Source: CAVRQM01 sp965246915 (GTDB lineage Bacteria; Pseudomonadota; Alphaproteobacteria; Acetobacterales; Acetobacteraceae). Taken from it: a stretch of 64,000 bases of DNA. The stretch is from assembly GCA_965246915.1 (NCBI GenBank), contig CBDFGB010000013.1, positions 1 to 64,000 of the forward strand, read 5' to 3'. Position 1 is the first letter of the stretch, and each line of letters opens with the position of its first letter. The notes beneath the pieces are model-generated. The model saw only the letters and a program-made list of their open reading frames with translations. It was not told the DNA's origin and did not search any database. Shown here one piece after another: positions 16,576-25,421 of this stretch. The position numbers and the translations under genes were made by a program.

Positions 16576-16628
16576 TCACGGTCTCCCTTGCTTCATGCGA
16601 CCGCTCATAGAGCGCACAATGATTCTTC

Positions 16629-16644
16629 TATACTTGTATACTTG
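16629..16644. repeat. Tandem TATACTTG direct repeat in a promoter region
   Basis: Two adjacent copies of TATACTTG lie 54 bases upstream of the cupin gene start. The unit resembles half-sites of some GntR-type regulators and also contains a TATACT -10-like hexamer. It may be an operator or part of the cupin promoter. No regulator gene is adjacent. Confidence 0.3.
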
Positions 16645-16815
16645 CATCGCTTTCCTGAAGCTGTGGATGTATGGAAAAGCGGCCCGACCGGGCTCACACG
16701 GGCTGGCGGACGATGATACCACATTCCGCCGTGCCGGTATGGGCCGAGCGAGTCTCGTACGCCACGGACAGGCGCACGCGGCCCTGTCCGCCGCGACGAA
16801 CCCGGAACGCCAATA

Positions 16816-16844
16816 TTGACATCTTTTGCGATTTGCGTTATGTA
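16816..16844 (+). promoter_or_regulatory. Sigma-70-like promoter of the following gene
   Basis: A perfect -35 TTGACA (16816-16821) is followed after 17 bases by TATGTA (16839-16844), a weaker -10. Transcription would begin around 16850-16852, exactly at the GTG start of the next gene, with no ribosome site between. This points to a leaderless mRNA. Confidence 0.5.
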
Positions 16845-16851
16845 GCCGATC

Positions 16852-17562
16852 GTGAATATGTATTTCAACTACGTCCCCCGCCCGGTGCCCGAGCCGACCA
16901 ATCTGTCGGAGCGTCTGGCCGCCGTGCTGGGCGGGCTGCGCGACATCGCTGCCCTGCACGCCGGGCGGAACTGGGCGCTGATCCCGGTGACGCTGCTCTT
17001 CTCCGCCTACCTCGGCAGCGTGATCCGCCGCTTCACCGCCCTGGCCGCACGGCTCGCCGCCGGCCCGCTCCGCACCCGACCGCCCCGGCCGGCTCACTCC
17101 ACACCGGCGCGCAAGCAGGGGCCGCGAAAATCCCGGCTGCCGGCCCGGTTTGCCTGGGTGGTCGACTGGCTCGGCTACCACGCCGCCGGCCGGGGATCGC
17201 AGCTTCGCTATCTGCTGACCGAGGATGCGGAGATGGCGGCTTTGCTGGCGGCCTCGCCGCAGGGCGGGCGGATCCTCCGGCCGCTCTGCCGGATGATGGG
17301 CATCGCGCCCGCCCCGGACCTGCCGCCGTCGCTGTTTCCGCCACCGGCGGCAAAGCTGGAGGCCCCCGAACCGGCCGATGTCGACCTGCCGGAAATCTCG
17401 CCACCGCCCCCACTATCATCGCAGGCCCTGAGCCTGCGATCTCGAACCGAACTCCCTCGCGAGCCCCCCACCGCACGAGGCGGTACGAGCGACCCCCGAC
17501 ACGACCGCCGTCCCGCCGAGGGCGACGCCGCAACTCCGGGCATGACTCTCAATCCGGCATAA
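16852..17562 (+). CDS. Conserved-looking protein of unknown function
   Basis: This 236-residue protein starts at GTG 16852 or ATG 16858. The N-terminal half has a hydrophobic segment (WALIPVTLLFSAYLGSVI, about residues 43-60), then an Arg/Pro-rich linker. A folded-looking block (WVVDWLGYHAAGRGSQLRYLL) follows, then a Pro-rich, disordered C-terminal third. I do not recognise the family; it may be a membrane-attached protein specific to this lineage. A good promoter lies just upstream with no ribosome site. The stretch 17563-17755 after it holds no gene. Confidence 0.6.
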   Translation: MNMYFNYVPRPVPEPTNLSERLAAVLGGLRDIAALHAGRNWALIPVTLLFSAYLGSVIRRFTALAARLAAGPLRTRPPRPAHSTPARKQGPRKSRLPARFAWVVDWLGYHAAGRGSQLRYLLTEDAEMAALLAASPQGGRILRPLCRMMGIAPAPDLPPSLFPPPAAKLEAPEPADVDLPEISPPPPLSSQALSLRSRTELPREPPTARGGTSDPRHDRRPAEGDAATPGMTLNPA

Positions 17563-17755
17563 CGCGACACCGAAGGCACGCGGGCTTTTCGTTTCGTTAT
17601 AAGAACCATAGCCCATAATCAAGTGCCCAGGCGGCTCTTGACCATCGCGCCACAGGTTACCCGTCGCCGCGGACATGACCCTTGTTCCCCAGCGCGCCTT
17701 GTCGCCCCGTGAACCGGCGGGTCTTATGCGGCCGAAACCGCACCGGAGGCGCGTC

Positions 17756-18442
17756 GTGTTGAAATTCTATTACCACCCCTCCCCCAACCCCGCGAAAGTG
17801 GCACTGTTTCTCGAGGAAGCCGGGCTGCAATACGAACTGGTCCCGGTCGACACCCGCCGCGGCGAGCAATTCACCCCCGAATTCCTCGCGATCAATCCCA
17901 ACGCCAAGACTCCGGCCCTGGTCGACGGCGACGTCGCGGTCTTCGACAGCAACGCGATCCTGCTCTACCTCGCCGAGAAGACCGGCCAGTTTCTGCCCGA
18001 CAACACGCCGGCGCAGCGCGGCGCGATGTTCTCCTGGCTGATGTTCGTGGCGACCGGCATCGGTCCCTACTCCGGCCAGGCGGTGCATTTCCGCCACTTC
18101 GCACCGGAGCCCAAGGAGTACGCCGTCAACCGCTACATGTTCGAGGCGGAGCGGCACTACGGCATCCTCAACGAACGACTGGCCGCGCATCCCTTCATGT
18201 TGGGCGAGGCCTACACCATCGTCGACATGGCGGTCTGGGGCTGGGTTCGGGCGATCCCGTTCATCCTGGGCGTCGAGGCGTGGGACAAGATGCCGCACCT
18301 GAAACGCCACTTCGACACGATTTCCGCCCGTCCGGCTGCTGTTCGGGCCAACGCGCTCAAGGACGCGCACGCCTTCAAGGCGGACTTCGACGAGGAGGCA
18401 CGCAAGAACCTATTCCCGCAGAACGCCAGGCTCGCCGCCTAG
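17756..18442 (+). CDS. Glutathione S-transferase family protein
   Basis: This is a 228-residue cytosolic GST. The N-terminal thioredoxin fold begins LKFYYHPSPNPAKVALFLEE, with the glutathione-binding NAKTPALVD and FDSNAILLYLAEKTG (the SNAIL motif). An all-helical C-terminal domain follows, ending with YTIVDMAVWGW. The GTG at 17756 is the best start because GGAGG lies six bases upstream and the fold starts there; an in-frame ATG at 17675 would add an unlikely basic extension. It resembles the YghU/Ure2p-like group. The substrate is unknown. Confidence 0.85.
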   Translation: MLKFYYHPSPNPAKVALFLEEAGLQYELVPVDTRRGEQFTPEFLAINPNAKTPALVDGDVAVFDSNAILLYLAEKTGQFLPDNTPAQRGAMFSWLMFVATGIGPYSGQAVHFRHFAPEPKEYAVNRYMFEAERHYGILNERLAAHPFMLGEAYTIVDMAVWGWVRAIPFILGVEAWDKMPHLKRHFDTISARPAAVRANALKDAHAFKADFDEEARKNLFPQNARLAA

Positions 18443-18473
18443 ACGCTCTCGCGGCCGGACACGTGGCGGCCCC

Positions 18474-19694
18474 TCACCGATGGGCCGCCATGAACCCCTT
18501 GATCCGCGGCGCGATCTCTTCGCGAAACCGCCGGCCGTTGAACAGGCCGTAATGGCCGACCTCGGCCTGTTCCATGTGTTCGCGCATCCGCTCCGCCAGA
18601 TTGACCGTCAGCGCGTGAGCGGCACGGGTCTGGCCGAGGCCGGAGATGTCATCGCGCTCGCCCTCGATGGTCAGCATGGCCGTCCGCGTGACGAAGGCCG
18701 GGTCCACACGCCGTCCGCGATGCTCCAGCAGCCCGCGCGGCAGCAGATGCTCATGGAACACCGCGTGGATGGTCTCGAGGAAGAACTCGGCGGGCATATC
18801 CATCACCGCGCGATATTCCTCATAGAACGCGCGCTTGGCGGCCAGCGGTTCGCCGTCGCCGTCCACGAGATGCGTGAACATCTGCCAGTGCGCATCGAGA
18901 TGCCGCTCGAGGTTCATCGCCATAAACCCGGCGAGCTGCAGGAACCCCGGGTAGACCCGGCGCATGAAGCCGGCCCGGCCGAACGGGACGCGGTGGATGA
19001 CCATCCGCTTGAACCAGTCGAGATTGTGCGCCTTGGCGAAATCGTTGACCGCCGTCGGGCCCTGGCGGGTGTCGATCGGCCCACCGATCAGGGTCATGCT
19101 GCGCGGCGCCGCGTCGGGTTCGGACTCGCCCATGAGCGAGACCGCCGCCAATACCGGAACCGCCGGCTGGCAGACCGCGATCACGTGGGTGTCCGGCCCC
19201 AGGGTGCGCAGGAAGCCGATGATCGTGTCGATGTAATCGTCAAGACCGAACTCCGGTGCCAGCAGCGGCACGTCGCGGGCGTCCCGCCAGTCCGTCACAT
19301 AGACGTCGTGGTCCGGCAGGAACGCCGCCACCGTGCCGCGCAACAGAGTGGCGAAGTGGCCGGACATCGGTGCGACCATCAGCACCTTGGGATCGCCTGG
19401 CCGGGCGGCCGCGCGCTCGAACCGCAGAAGGTCGCACCAGGCGGTCGCGTCGATGACTGTCTCGGCCACCGCCACCGGCTGGCCATCGATCATCGTCTGG
19501 TCGTGGCCGAACGCCGGCCGTCCGAACTGACGCGTGCTGTGCTCGAAACTGTCCAGCGCCGCCGCCGCCCATCGCCCGGCCGCGGTCGGTCGGAGCGGGT
19601 TGAACGGCGTGTCCAGCAGCGACTGCGCCCCCATCGCCCAGGCCCGGGCCGGTGCGAGGGAAGCGAGCTGCCACTCATGAAGATGGTAGAGCAT
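18474..19694 (-). CDS. phaZ: Intracellular polyhydroxyalkanoate depolymerase
   Basis: This 406-residue cytosolic enzyme mobilises stored polyhydroxybutyrate. It matches the intracellular PhaZ family over its full length. MLYHLHEWQLASLAP is the typical start, VLMVAPMSGHFATLLRGTV and VYVTDWRDARDVPL follow, and HVIAVCQPAVPVLAAV holds the nucleophile Cys in place of the lipase-box Ser. SMTLIGGPIDTRQGPT is also conserved. It is a single gene. Its presence implies the organism makes PHA granules. Confidence 0.92.
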   Translation of the reverse strand: MLYHLHEWQLASLAPARAWAMGAQSLLDTPFNPLRPTAAGRWAAAALDSFEHSTRQFGRPAFGHDQTMIDGQPVAVAETVIDATAWCDLLRFERAAARPGDPKVLMVAPMSGHFATLLRGTVAAFLPDHDVYVTDWRDARDVPLLAPEFGLDDYIDTIIGFLRTLGPDTHVIAVCQPAVPVLAAVSLMGESEPDAAPRSMTLIGGPIDTRQGPTAVNDFAKAHNLDWFKRMVIHRVPFGRAGFMRRVYPGFLQLAGFMAMNLERHLDAHWQMFTHLVDGDGEPLAAKRAFYEEYRAVMDMPAEFFLETIHAVFHEHLLPRGLLEHRGRRVDPAFVTRTAMLTIEGERDDISGLGQTRAAHALTVNLAERMREHMEQAEVGHYGLFNGRRFREEIAPRIKGFMAAHR

Positions 19695-19829
19695 CGGCGT
19701 CCTTCACGGATCACGTCGTCGACGGGCGCGCCCCGACGTGGCTGTCACGGATATGTAGATCGCAACGCCGGGCCACACAAAGCGTGCCCGCATGGCAGAC
19801 ATTCCGTGCGCCATATGAACACCGAGTGT

Positions 19830-20927
19830 TCAGCGGTGGCCGAACAGGGCGAGCGCCACCTCGACCATGATGAGCACGATGATCGCGACCTCCATCAGCT
19901 CGGATCGGGCGCTGCTCGCCTCGTCGTATAGCGCGGAATAGGTGTCGCGGATGATCTCGAGTTTCCGTTGCACCGCGGCGCTGACGAGGGCCACCCGAAA
20001 CACCTCCAGGGCGGCCGCGTAGATGCGCGCGAGATAGACGTCTTCGGTCACCTGCAGCGCGTTGTCGACCTTCTCGGTCAGCTCGGTGACCTCGGCCACC
20101 TGCATGTAAAGGCCGCGCGCGAGCGTGGCGTAGCGGCGGGCGGCGAACACGTTGAGCCCCTTGCGGGTCCGCTCGACCAGATCGTACATGCGCGGTAGTT
20201 CGTCATCGAGCAGCTCGTCGTAATAGCGCATCTCCAGCAACTGGGCGTTGGCGATCTCGATCACGTCGGCCACGTCGCTGTCGCCGCGCGGCTCATAGAT
20301 GAACGCCCGGTCCCAGGTCAGCACCACCAGGTCGTCGTCGTAGTAGCTGAAGCGCTGCCGCAGCAGGTCGGCGCGCGCCTGCTCCGACAGCGGCCGCTGC
20401 TCGCCCGACAACAGCGGCACGAGGTCGGCGCGCGCCAGCAACTCCGCAGCGTTTGGCCGCGAGTCGAACGCGTGCACGACGCCCAGCGCATAGTCCTCCA
20501 TCGGCGGCGTGGCGATCGGCTTCTCGAACGCCGGGCCGACCACGGCGCGGAGCTGGTCGATGATGGCCTGCCACGTGTCCTCCGAGGCGTCGGCGGAATC
20601 GTGCACCGCGTTCAGCAAGGCCACGAAGTCCGGCCAGGATTTCGCCGACGCCGGCACCCGCAGCGCGACGCTCACGACGCCGAAATCGAACAGCCGGGCG
20701 GTCACCTCCGCGGCACTCAACCCCTCGCGCAGGGTCAGCGCCACCGGCTCGAGCGAGACGGTCAGCGGTGCCACGCCGAAGCTGACCGCCTTGGGCGGCG
20801 TGGCCGACAGCCGGCCCCGGGTCTTTCGTCCTGCCCACAGTGATTCCGCCCGGACGAGGTCGATGCTGTTGGCGATGTCGAACAGCCGCATCACCACGAC
20901 CGAACCGCTGATGACATGCAGCGGCAT
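19830..20927 (-). CDS. RMD1/DUF155-like protein with C-terminal membrane anchor
   Basis: This protein of about 365 residues has a mixed N-terminal domain (TWDRAFIYEPRGD in the middle). A long helical region follows (ELLDDELPRMYDLVE, then VTELTEKVDNALQVTEDVY). One C-terminal hydrophobic helix (VAIIVLIMVEVALALF) ends the protein. The layout and the C-terminal pattern resemble the RMD1/YagE family, whose bacterial role is unknown. An ATG at 20966 would add 13 residues and overlap the preceding flavoprotein gene by 25 bases; the ATG at 20927 begins at a more typical N-terminus. Family assignment is moderate. Confidence 0.6.
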   Translation of the reverse strand: MPLHVISGSVVVMRLFDIANSIDLVRAESLWAGRKTRGRLSATPPKAVSFGVAPLTVSLEPVALTLREGLSAAEVTARLFDFGVVSVALRVPASAKSWPDFVALLNAVHDSADASEDTWQAIIDQLRAVVGPAFEKPIATPPMEDYALGVVHAFDSRPNAAELLARADLVPLLSGEQRPLSEQARADLLRQRFSYYDDDLVVLTWDRAFIYEPRGDSDVADVIEIANAQLLEMRYYDELLDDELPRMYDLVERTRKGLNVFAARRYATLARGLYMQVAEVTELTEKVDNALQVTEDVYLARIYAAALEVFRVALVSAAVQRKLEIIRDTYSALYDEASSARSELMEVAIIVLIMVEVALALFGHR

Positions 20928-20941
20928 GCTGGTGGTCAGGC

Positions 20942-22120
20942 TCAAGCGCCGAGACTCCCCCGCCATGACGCCGCCGCCAGCCCGGCGACGCGCCCGGTGC
21001 TCAGACAGCCCTGCAGGAGATAACCGCCGGTCGGCGCCTCCCAGTCCAGCATCTCGCCGGCCGCGAAGACGCCGGGATGGCGTCGGAGCATGAAGCCGTC
21101 CAGTTCGTCCAGCACGAGCCCGCCGCACGTGGAGATTGCCCGTGCCAGGGGGTGCGGCGCCAGCAGTCTCACCGGCAGCGCGCGGATCAGTCCCGCGAGG
21201 TCGCGAGGATCGGAGCCGGTATGCAACGCCTCCTGCACCAGCCCGATCGCGACCGGCGGCAGGCCCAGGGTCTTGCGCAGGAAATTCGCGAGGGACTGGC
21301 CGCGCCGGGGCGTCGCCAGCCGCCGCGCCAGTTCGGCGGTCTCGAGGTCGGGGCGCACATCGATCAACAGGACGACCGGGCCTCGCGCCAGCGCCTCGCG
21401 CAACGGCGCCGACAGGGCGTAGACCCCGCTTCCCTCGAGCCCTCTCGCCGTGACGAGCGCCTCGCCCAGCACCCGCTCGGCCCCGAAGCTCAACGCGATC
21501 CGCTTCAGCGGCGCGCCGGCGAACCGGCGCGCGAAGCTCTCCGACCAGGCAACCGAGAACCCCATATTGGCCGGGCGCAGCGGCGTGACATGGCAGTCCG
21601 GCAGTGCGGCGATCCAATCGCCATCCGACCCCAGCCGGGGCCAGGACGCGCCGCCGCACGCGAGGACCACGGCCTCGGCCGCCTCGCGCGAGCCGTCCGC
21701 GAACCGGACCCCGCCCGCGTCGAGGCCCACCCATCGGCGGCCCGCAACGATGCGCACGCCGAGATCGCGCAGCCGGCCGAGCCAGGCGCGCAACAGCGGC
21801 GAGGCCTTCATGGCGCGCGGGAAGATGCGGCCGCTGCTGCCGGTGAACACCGCCTGGCCCAGCCCCTCGCACCAGGCGACGAGCGCCTCGGGCGGAAAGG
21901 CGCGGACCGCCTCGCGCACGCACTCGGCCGGCCCATACCGATCGAGCAACCGGCCGAGCGGCTCGCTGTGCGTGAGATTGAGGCCGCCCCGTCCCGCCAT
22001 CAGCAATTTGCGGCCGACCGACGGCATGTGGTCGAAGACCGTGACCGCCCGGCCCGCCGAGGCCAGCGTCTCGGCCGCCATCAGGCCGGCCGGTCCGCCG
22101 CCGATCACCGCCACGGTCAC
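20942..22120 (-). CDS. HI0933/TIGR03862-type flavoprotein
   Basis: This 392-residue FAD-dependent protein opens with VAVIGGGPAGLMAAETLA, the dinucleotide-binding Rossmann motif. VGRKLLMAGRGGLNLTHSE is typical of the HI0933-like flavoproteins, and GGLVLDELDGFMLR and the late GYLLQGCLSTGRVAG complete the FAD site. Substrate and reaction are unknown for the family. It starts with GTG at 22120 and overlaps the antiporter stop (GTGA). A second, more distant member of the same superfamily lies at 47372-48520. Confidence 0.82.
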   Translation of the reverse strand: MTVAVIGGGPAGLMAAETLASAGRAVTVFDHMPSVGRKLLMAGRGGLNLTHSEPLGRLLDRYGPAECVREAVRAFPPEALVAWCEGLGQAVFTGSSGRIFPRAMKASPLLRAWLGRLRDLGVRIVAGRRWVGLDAGGVRFADGSREAAEAVVLACGGASWPRLGSDGDWIAALPDCHVTPLRPANMGFSVAWSESFARRFAGAPLKRIALSFGAERVLGEALVTARGLEGSGVYALSAPLREALARGPVVLLIDVRPDLETAELARRLATPRRGQSLANFLRKTLGLPPVAIGLVQEALHTGSDPRDLAGLIRALPVRLLAPHPLARAISTCGGLVLDELDGFMLRRHPGVFAAGEMLDWEAPTGGYLLQGCLSTGRVAGLAAASWRGSLGA

Positions 22121-23916
22121 GTCGGTGCCACGGTGGGCACCGTCACCACGGGCGTCACCGCCATCGGCGGGTCGGCCTCGAACAGGGTGCGCAACTCCTC
22201 GGCGGCCTGCTGCGACGTTTGAATGAGCTGGCGCTCGTCACGGTAGATCGCATGCTGGTCGCGCAGCACCCGCTCGTCGTGCTCGGCGAACAGCGCCAGC
22301 GCGCGCTCGATGGTGTCGGGTTGCGTGCCCATCAGCCGCATGGCCTCGCCGGCCACCCGGAGCGCCGAATAGAAGGTATCGCGCACCACCCCGTCGGCGT
22401 CGCGGTCCATGAGCAGATGCGCATGCCTGCGGTTGCGGGCGCGCGCCAGCACCGTCAGGTGCGGGAAATTGCGCTTGGCGACCTCGACGATCGGCAGACT
22501 TTCGTCCACCGGCTCGACCGCGACGATCAGCAGCTTGGCGGTGTCCGCGCCGGCCGCGCGCAGCAGGTCGAGACGACCCGGATCGCCGTAGAAGACCTTC
22601 GTGCCGAACCGGCGGATCACCTCGACCTGGCTCGGGTCGCGCTCGAGCGCGGTGAAGGCGATCCCCTGGGTGCGCAGCACGCGGCCGATCACCTGCCCGA
22701 CCCGGCCGAACCCGGCAATGATGACCGGCGCGTCACCCTCGATCGCGTCATAGGCGGGCGCCTCGGGCCGCCGCTTCAGCCGGGGAATCGCGAAGGCCTC
22801 GGACGCCGCGAACAGCAGCGGCGTCACCGCCATCGACAGCGCCACGACGACGGTGGCGAGCCGCGCGTCGGCGACGGTGAGCGCGCCCAGCGCCACGGCG
22901 GCCTCGAACAACACGAAGCTGAACTCGCTGCCCTGTGGCAAGGCGGTCGCGAACCGCAATGCGGCGGCGGGCGGCTGGCGGGACGCCAGTCCGAGCCCTC
23001 CGGCCACCAGGAACTTGGCCCCGACCACGCCGACCAGGGCCACGGCGATCATCAGCGGCTCGCGCGCCAGCAGGCCCAGATCGACCGACATGCCGACCGA
23101 GATGAAGAAGAAGCCGAGCAGCAACCCCTCGAACGGCTCGATATCGGCGCGCAATTCGTGGCGATACTCGCTCTCGCTCAGCAGCACGCCCGCCAGGAAC
23201 GCGCCGAGCGAGGCCGACAGCCCGGCCGCCTCGGCCAGCACGGCGGTCCCGGTCACGGTGAGCAACGCAAGCGTCGTGAACACCTCCGGCGTCCGCGACC
23301 CGCCGATCAGCCGGAAGGCGCGCGGCAGCAAAAAGCGACCGGCGACCAGGATCACGCTCACCACGGCGGCGGCGATCGCGAGCTTGCGCCACGGCAGGGC
23401 CGTATACATCGCGCCCTCGGCAAACAGCGGCACCAGGGCGACCAGCGGGATGAACGCCAGATCCTGGCAGAGCAGCACGGCGAACGCGTCGCGCCCGGCC
23501 CGCCCAGCCAGCAGATCGCGCTCGGCCAGCAGCGGCAGCACGATCGCGGTCGATGACAGCGCCATGCCGAGACCGACGATCCAGGCGGCCGGCCAGCCAA
23601 ATCCGCCCAGCCGACCGAGACAGGCAAGCGCCGCGGCCGTCACCGCAATCTGTGCGAAGCCGAGGCCGAACACCGCGCGGCGCATGACCCAAAGACGGGC
23701 GGGGCGTAGCTCCAACCCGATGAGGAACAGCAGCATGACCACGCCAAGCGAGGCGATCGAGCTGATTTGCTGGATATCGGTGACCAGTCCCAGCGCCGCG
23801 GGCCCGATCGCGACACCGGCGACCAGGTAGCCCAGCACGCTGCCCACCCCGAAGCGCCGGGCGATCGGCACGGCGATGGTCGCGGCGGCGAGCAGACACA
23901 CGAGGGTGAGCAGCAT
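22117..23916 (-). CDS. KefB/KefC-type cation:proton antiporter with TrkA-N domain
   Basis: This 599-residue monovalent cation:proton antiporter-2 protein has about 12 membrane helices in the first 380 residues (GYLVAGVAIGPAALGLV, then GMALSSTAIVLPLLAERD). A cytosolic RCK/TrkA-N domain with VIIAGFGRVGQVIGRVL binds NAD(H) or a similar regulator. Kef proteins export potassium in exchange for protons and protect against electrophiles, gated by glutathione adducts. No separate KefF/KefG ancillary gene is seen. msrB is divergent, which may reflect a shared stress theme. Confidence 0.88.
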   Translation of the reverse strand: MLLTLVCLLAAATIAVPIARRFGVGSVLGYLVAGVAIGPAALGLVTDIQQISSIASLGVVMLLFLIGLELRPARLWVMRRAVFGLGFAQIAVTAAALACLGRLGGFGWPAAWIVGLGMALSSTAIVLPLLAERDLLAGRAGRDAFAVLLCQDLAFIPLVALVPLFAEGAMYTALPWRKLAIAAAVVSVILVAGRFLLPRAFRLIGGSRTPEVFTTLALLTVTGTAVLAEAAGLSASLGAFLAGVLLSESEYRHELRADIEPFEGLLLGFFFISVGMSVDLGLLAREPLMIAVALVGVVGAKFLVAGGLGLASRQPPAAALRFATALPQGSEFSFVLFEAAVALGALTVADARLATVVVALSMAVTPLLFAASEAFAIPRLKRRPEAPAYDAIEGDAPVIIAGFGRVGQVIGRVLRTQGIAFTALERDPSQVEVIRRFGTKVFYGDPGRLDLLRAAGADTAKLLIVAVEPVDESLPIVEVAKRNFPHLTVLARARNRRHAHLLMDRDADGVVRDTFYSALRVAGEAMRLMGTQPDTIERALALFAEHDERVLRDQHAIYRDERQLIQTSQQAAEELRTLFEADPPMAVTPVVTVPTVAPT

Positions 23917-23964
23917 GTTGCGGAGCTAGCACGCGCGGCCCACATCCGCGAAAGGAGGATCACC

Positions 23965-24384
23965 ATGAACCAAGACACGGCGGTCGCCGCCGACCCCGCC
24001 CATCTGACGGACGACGACTGGAAGCAGCGCCTGACGCCCGAGCAGTTCCGCGTGCTGCGCAAGCACGGCACCGAGCCGGCCGGCACCAGCCCGCTCAATG
24101 CCGAGAAGCGCCCCGGCACGTTCGTCTGCGCCGGCTGCGGCCAGCGGCTGTTCGAGACCGGGACGAAGTTCGAGAGCGGCACCGGCTGGCCGAGTTTTTT
24201 CGCGCCGATCGAGGGTGCCGTGGAGACGCAGACCGATCGCAGCCTGTTCATGTCGCGCACCGAAGTTCATTGCGCGCGGTGCAAGGGGCATCTGGGGCAC
24301 GTCTTCCCGGACGGGCCAAGGCCGACCGGAGAGCGTTACTGCATGAACGGTGCCGCGATGGCGTTCAAGGTCGCGGAGGGCTGA
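23965..24384 (+). CDS. msrB: Peptide-methionine (R)-S-oxide reductase MsrB
   Basis: This 139-residue enzyme reduces methionine R-sulfoxide in proteins. Two CxxC zinc-binding pairs (CAGC and CARC), the FESGTGWPSFF signature and the catalytic Cys in RYCMNGAAM are all present. The strong AAAGGAGG ribosome site ends six bases before the ATG at 23965. No signal peptide is present, so it is cytosolic. Confidence 0.95.
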   Translation: MNQDTAVAADPAHLTDDDWKQRLTPEQFRVLRKHGTEPAGTSPLNAEKRPGTFVCAGCGQRLFETGTKFESGTGWPSFFAPIEGAVETQTDRSLFMSRTEVHCARCKGHLGHVFPDGPRPTGERYCMNGAAMAFKVAEG

Positions 24385-24444
24385 CGGCGCCGGCACCCGT
24401 TCGCTCTGGAGCAACGCGATAGAAAGGGGCGGCGGCGTAAGGCA

Positions 24445-25083
24445 TCAGGTGAATTCCGACACCATCGGCGCCTTTTTCGCCGCATCCGCCGCACGCCAGA
24501 GATACCAGGCCGCGGTACTGCGATAAGGTGCCCAGAGCTCGCCGATCGCCGCCAACGCCTTGGGCTTCGGCTGCGCGTCCAGCCCGTGCAGCACGCGAAA
24601 ACCCTCGCGCACGCCGAAATCGTCGACCGGCAGGACGTCGGGACGGCCGAGGCAGAAGATCAGCAGCATCTCGACCGTCCACCGCCCGACCCCGCGAATG
24701 GCCGTCAGCCGCTCGATCAGCGTCGCGTCATCGAGCCGCGCCGCCGCTCGCCTGGTCGGCACGCCGCCGCCTGACGCGTGACGCGCGATGTCGCGGATCG
24801 CGGCGATCTTCGCCCCGGAAAACCCGCAGGCCCGCAACTCCGTCTCCTCGGTCGCCAGCACCGCCGCAGGGGTTGGAAAATCCGTGTCAGGGTAGAGCGC
24901 CACGAACCGCGACAGGATCATCCGCGCCGCCTGACCGTGGAGCTGTTGGTGCGCGATGGCGCGGACCAGCGAACGGTATGGCTCCTCCGTGCGGTCGATC
25001 TCGATGCGGCAGGGGCCGATCCGGCGGCACAGTTTGGCCATCGCCGGGTCGACCCGTATCAGATGACGGCGTGCTGTGCTCAT
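24445..25083 (-). CDS. AlkA-type DNA-3-methyladenine glycosylase
   Basis: This 212-residue base-excision repair enzyme of the HhH-GPD superfamily has YRSLVRAIAHQQLHGQAAR near the start. The helix-hairpin-helix LTAIRGVGRWTVEMLLIF is followed by RPDVLPVDDFGVREGF with the catalytic Asp. It removes alkylated bases. It lacks the extra N-terminal domain of E. coli AlkA and is closer to the short MAG-like forms. It converges with msrB across a 60-base gap without a clear terminator. Confidence 0.88.
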   Translation of the reverse strand: MSTARRHLIRVDPAMAKLCRRIGPCRIEIDRTEEPYRSLVRAIAHQQLHGQAARMILSRFVALYPDTDFPTPAAVLATEETELRACGFSGAKIAAIRDIARHASGGGVPTRRAAARLDDATLIERLTAIRGVGRWTVEMLLIFCLGRPDVLPVDDFGVREGFRVLHGLDAQPKPKALAAIGELWAPYRSTAAWYLWRAADAAKKAPMVSEFT

Positions 25084-25148
25084 GGTCCCGTGCTTGTGTC
25101 TCTCGTCAGGCGCGCCTGCGGTGTTAATCTGGGGAAACGGGAAACGCG

Positions 25149-25370
25149 ATGGCTACCATGGAGCGGGCGGCAGTCGACGAGGACGAGGCGGCGGTCGACC
25201 GGCAGACCTCGAGCCTCGCTGGTCTGGCGGTCGTCCTGATGGTCGTGGTGCTTGGGCTGCAACTGGTCCGTGTGCTGACCGCGAGCGCCATCGTCGAGGA
25301 TTGTCTCATGGCCGGCCGGCGTAACTGCGATGCTTTGGTCTCGACATCCGGTGCTGCGCCGCAAGGTTGA
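25149..25370 (+). CDS. Small single-pass membrane protein, unknown
   Basis: This 73-residue protein has an acidic N-terminus, one hydrophobic helix (LAGLAVVLMVVVLGLQLV, about residues 23-40) and a short tail containing DCLMAGRRNCD. The two Cys residues would face the periplasm if the N-terminus is inside. Short proteins with a helix followed by a DCLxxGRxNC tail recur in alphaproteobacteria, from memory, but no function is known to me. It is divergent from the glycosylase gene. Confidence 0.6.
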   Translation: MATMERAAVDEDEAAVDRQTSSLAGLAVVLMVVVLGLQLVRVLTASAIVEDCLMAGRRNCDALVSTSGAAPQG

Positions 25371-25421
25371 CGCGGCGCTTGCCTGTGGCAGCGTGCCGAC
25401 GGGCTGAACACGGGAATTGCC

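Noticed and set aside
17563..17755. Possible terminator near the T-rich stretch at 17581-17592
   Set aside because: No stable GC stem pairs immediately upstream of the T-rich bases.
18480..19931. 483-codon open frame on the plus strand
   Set aside because: It is antisense to phaZ, whose family match is strong.
22219..23556. 445-codon open frame on the plus strand
   Set aside because: It is antisense to the Kef antiporter and is rich in Gln, Arg and His with no motif.
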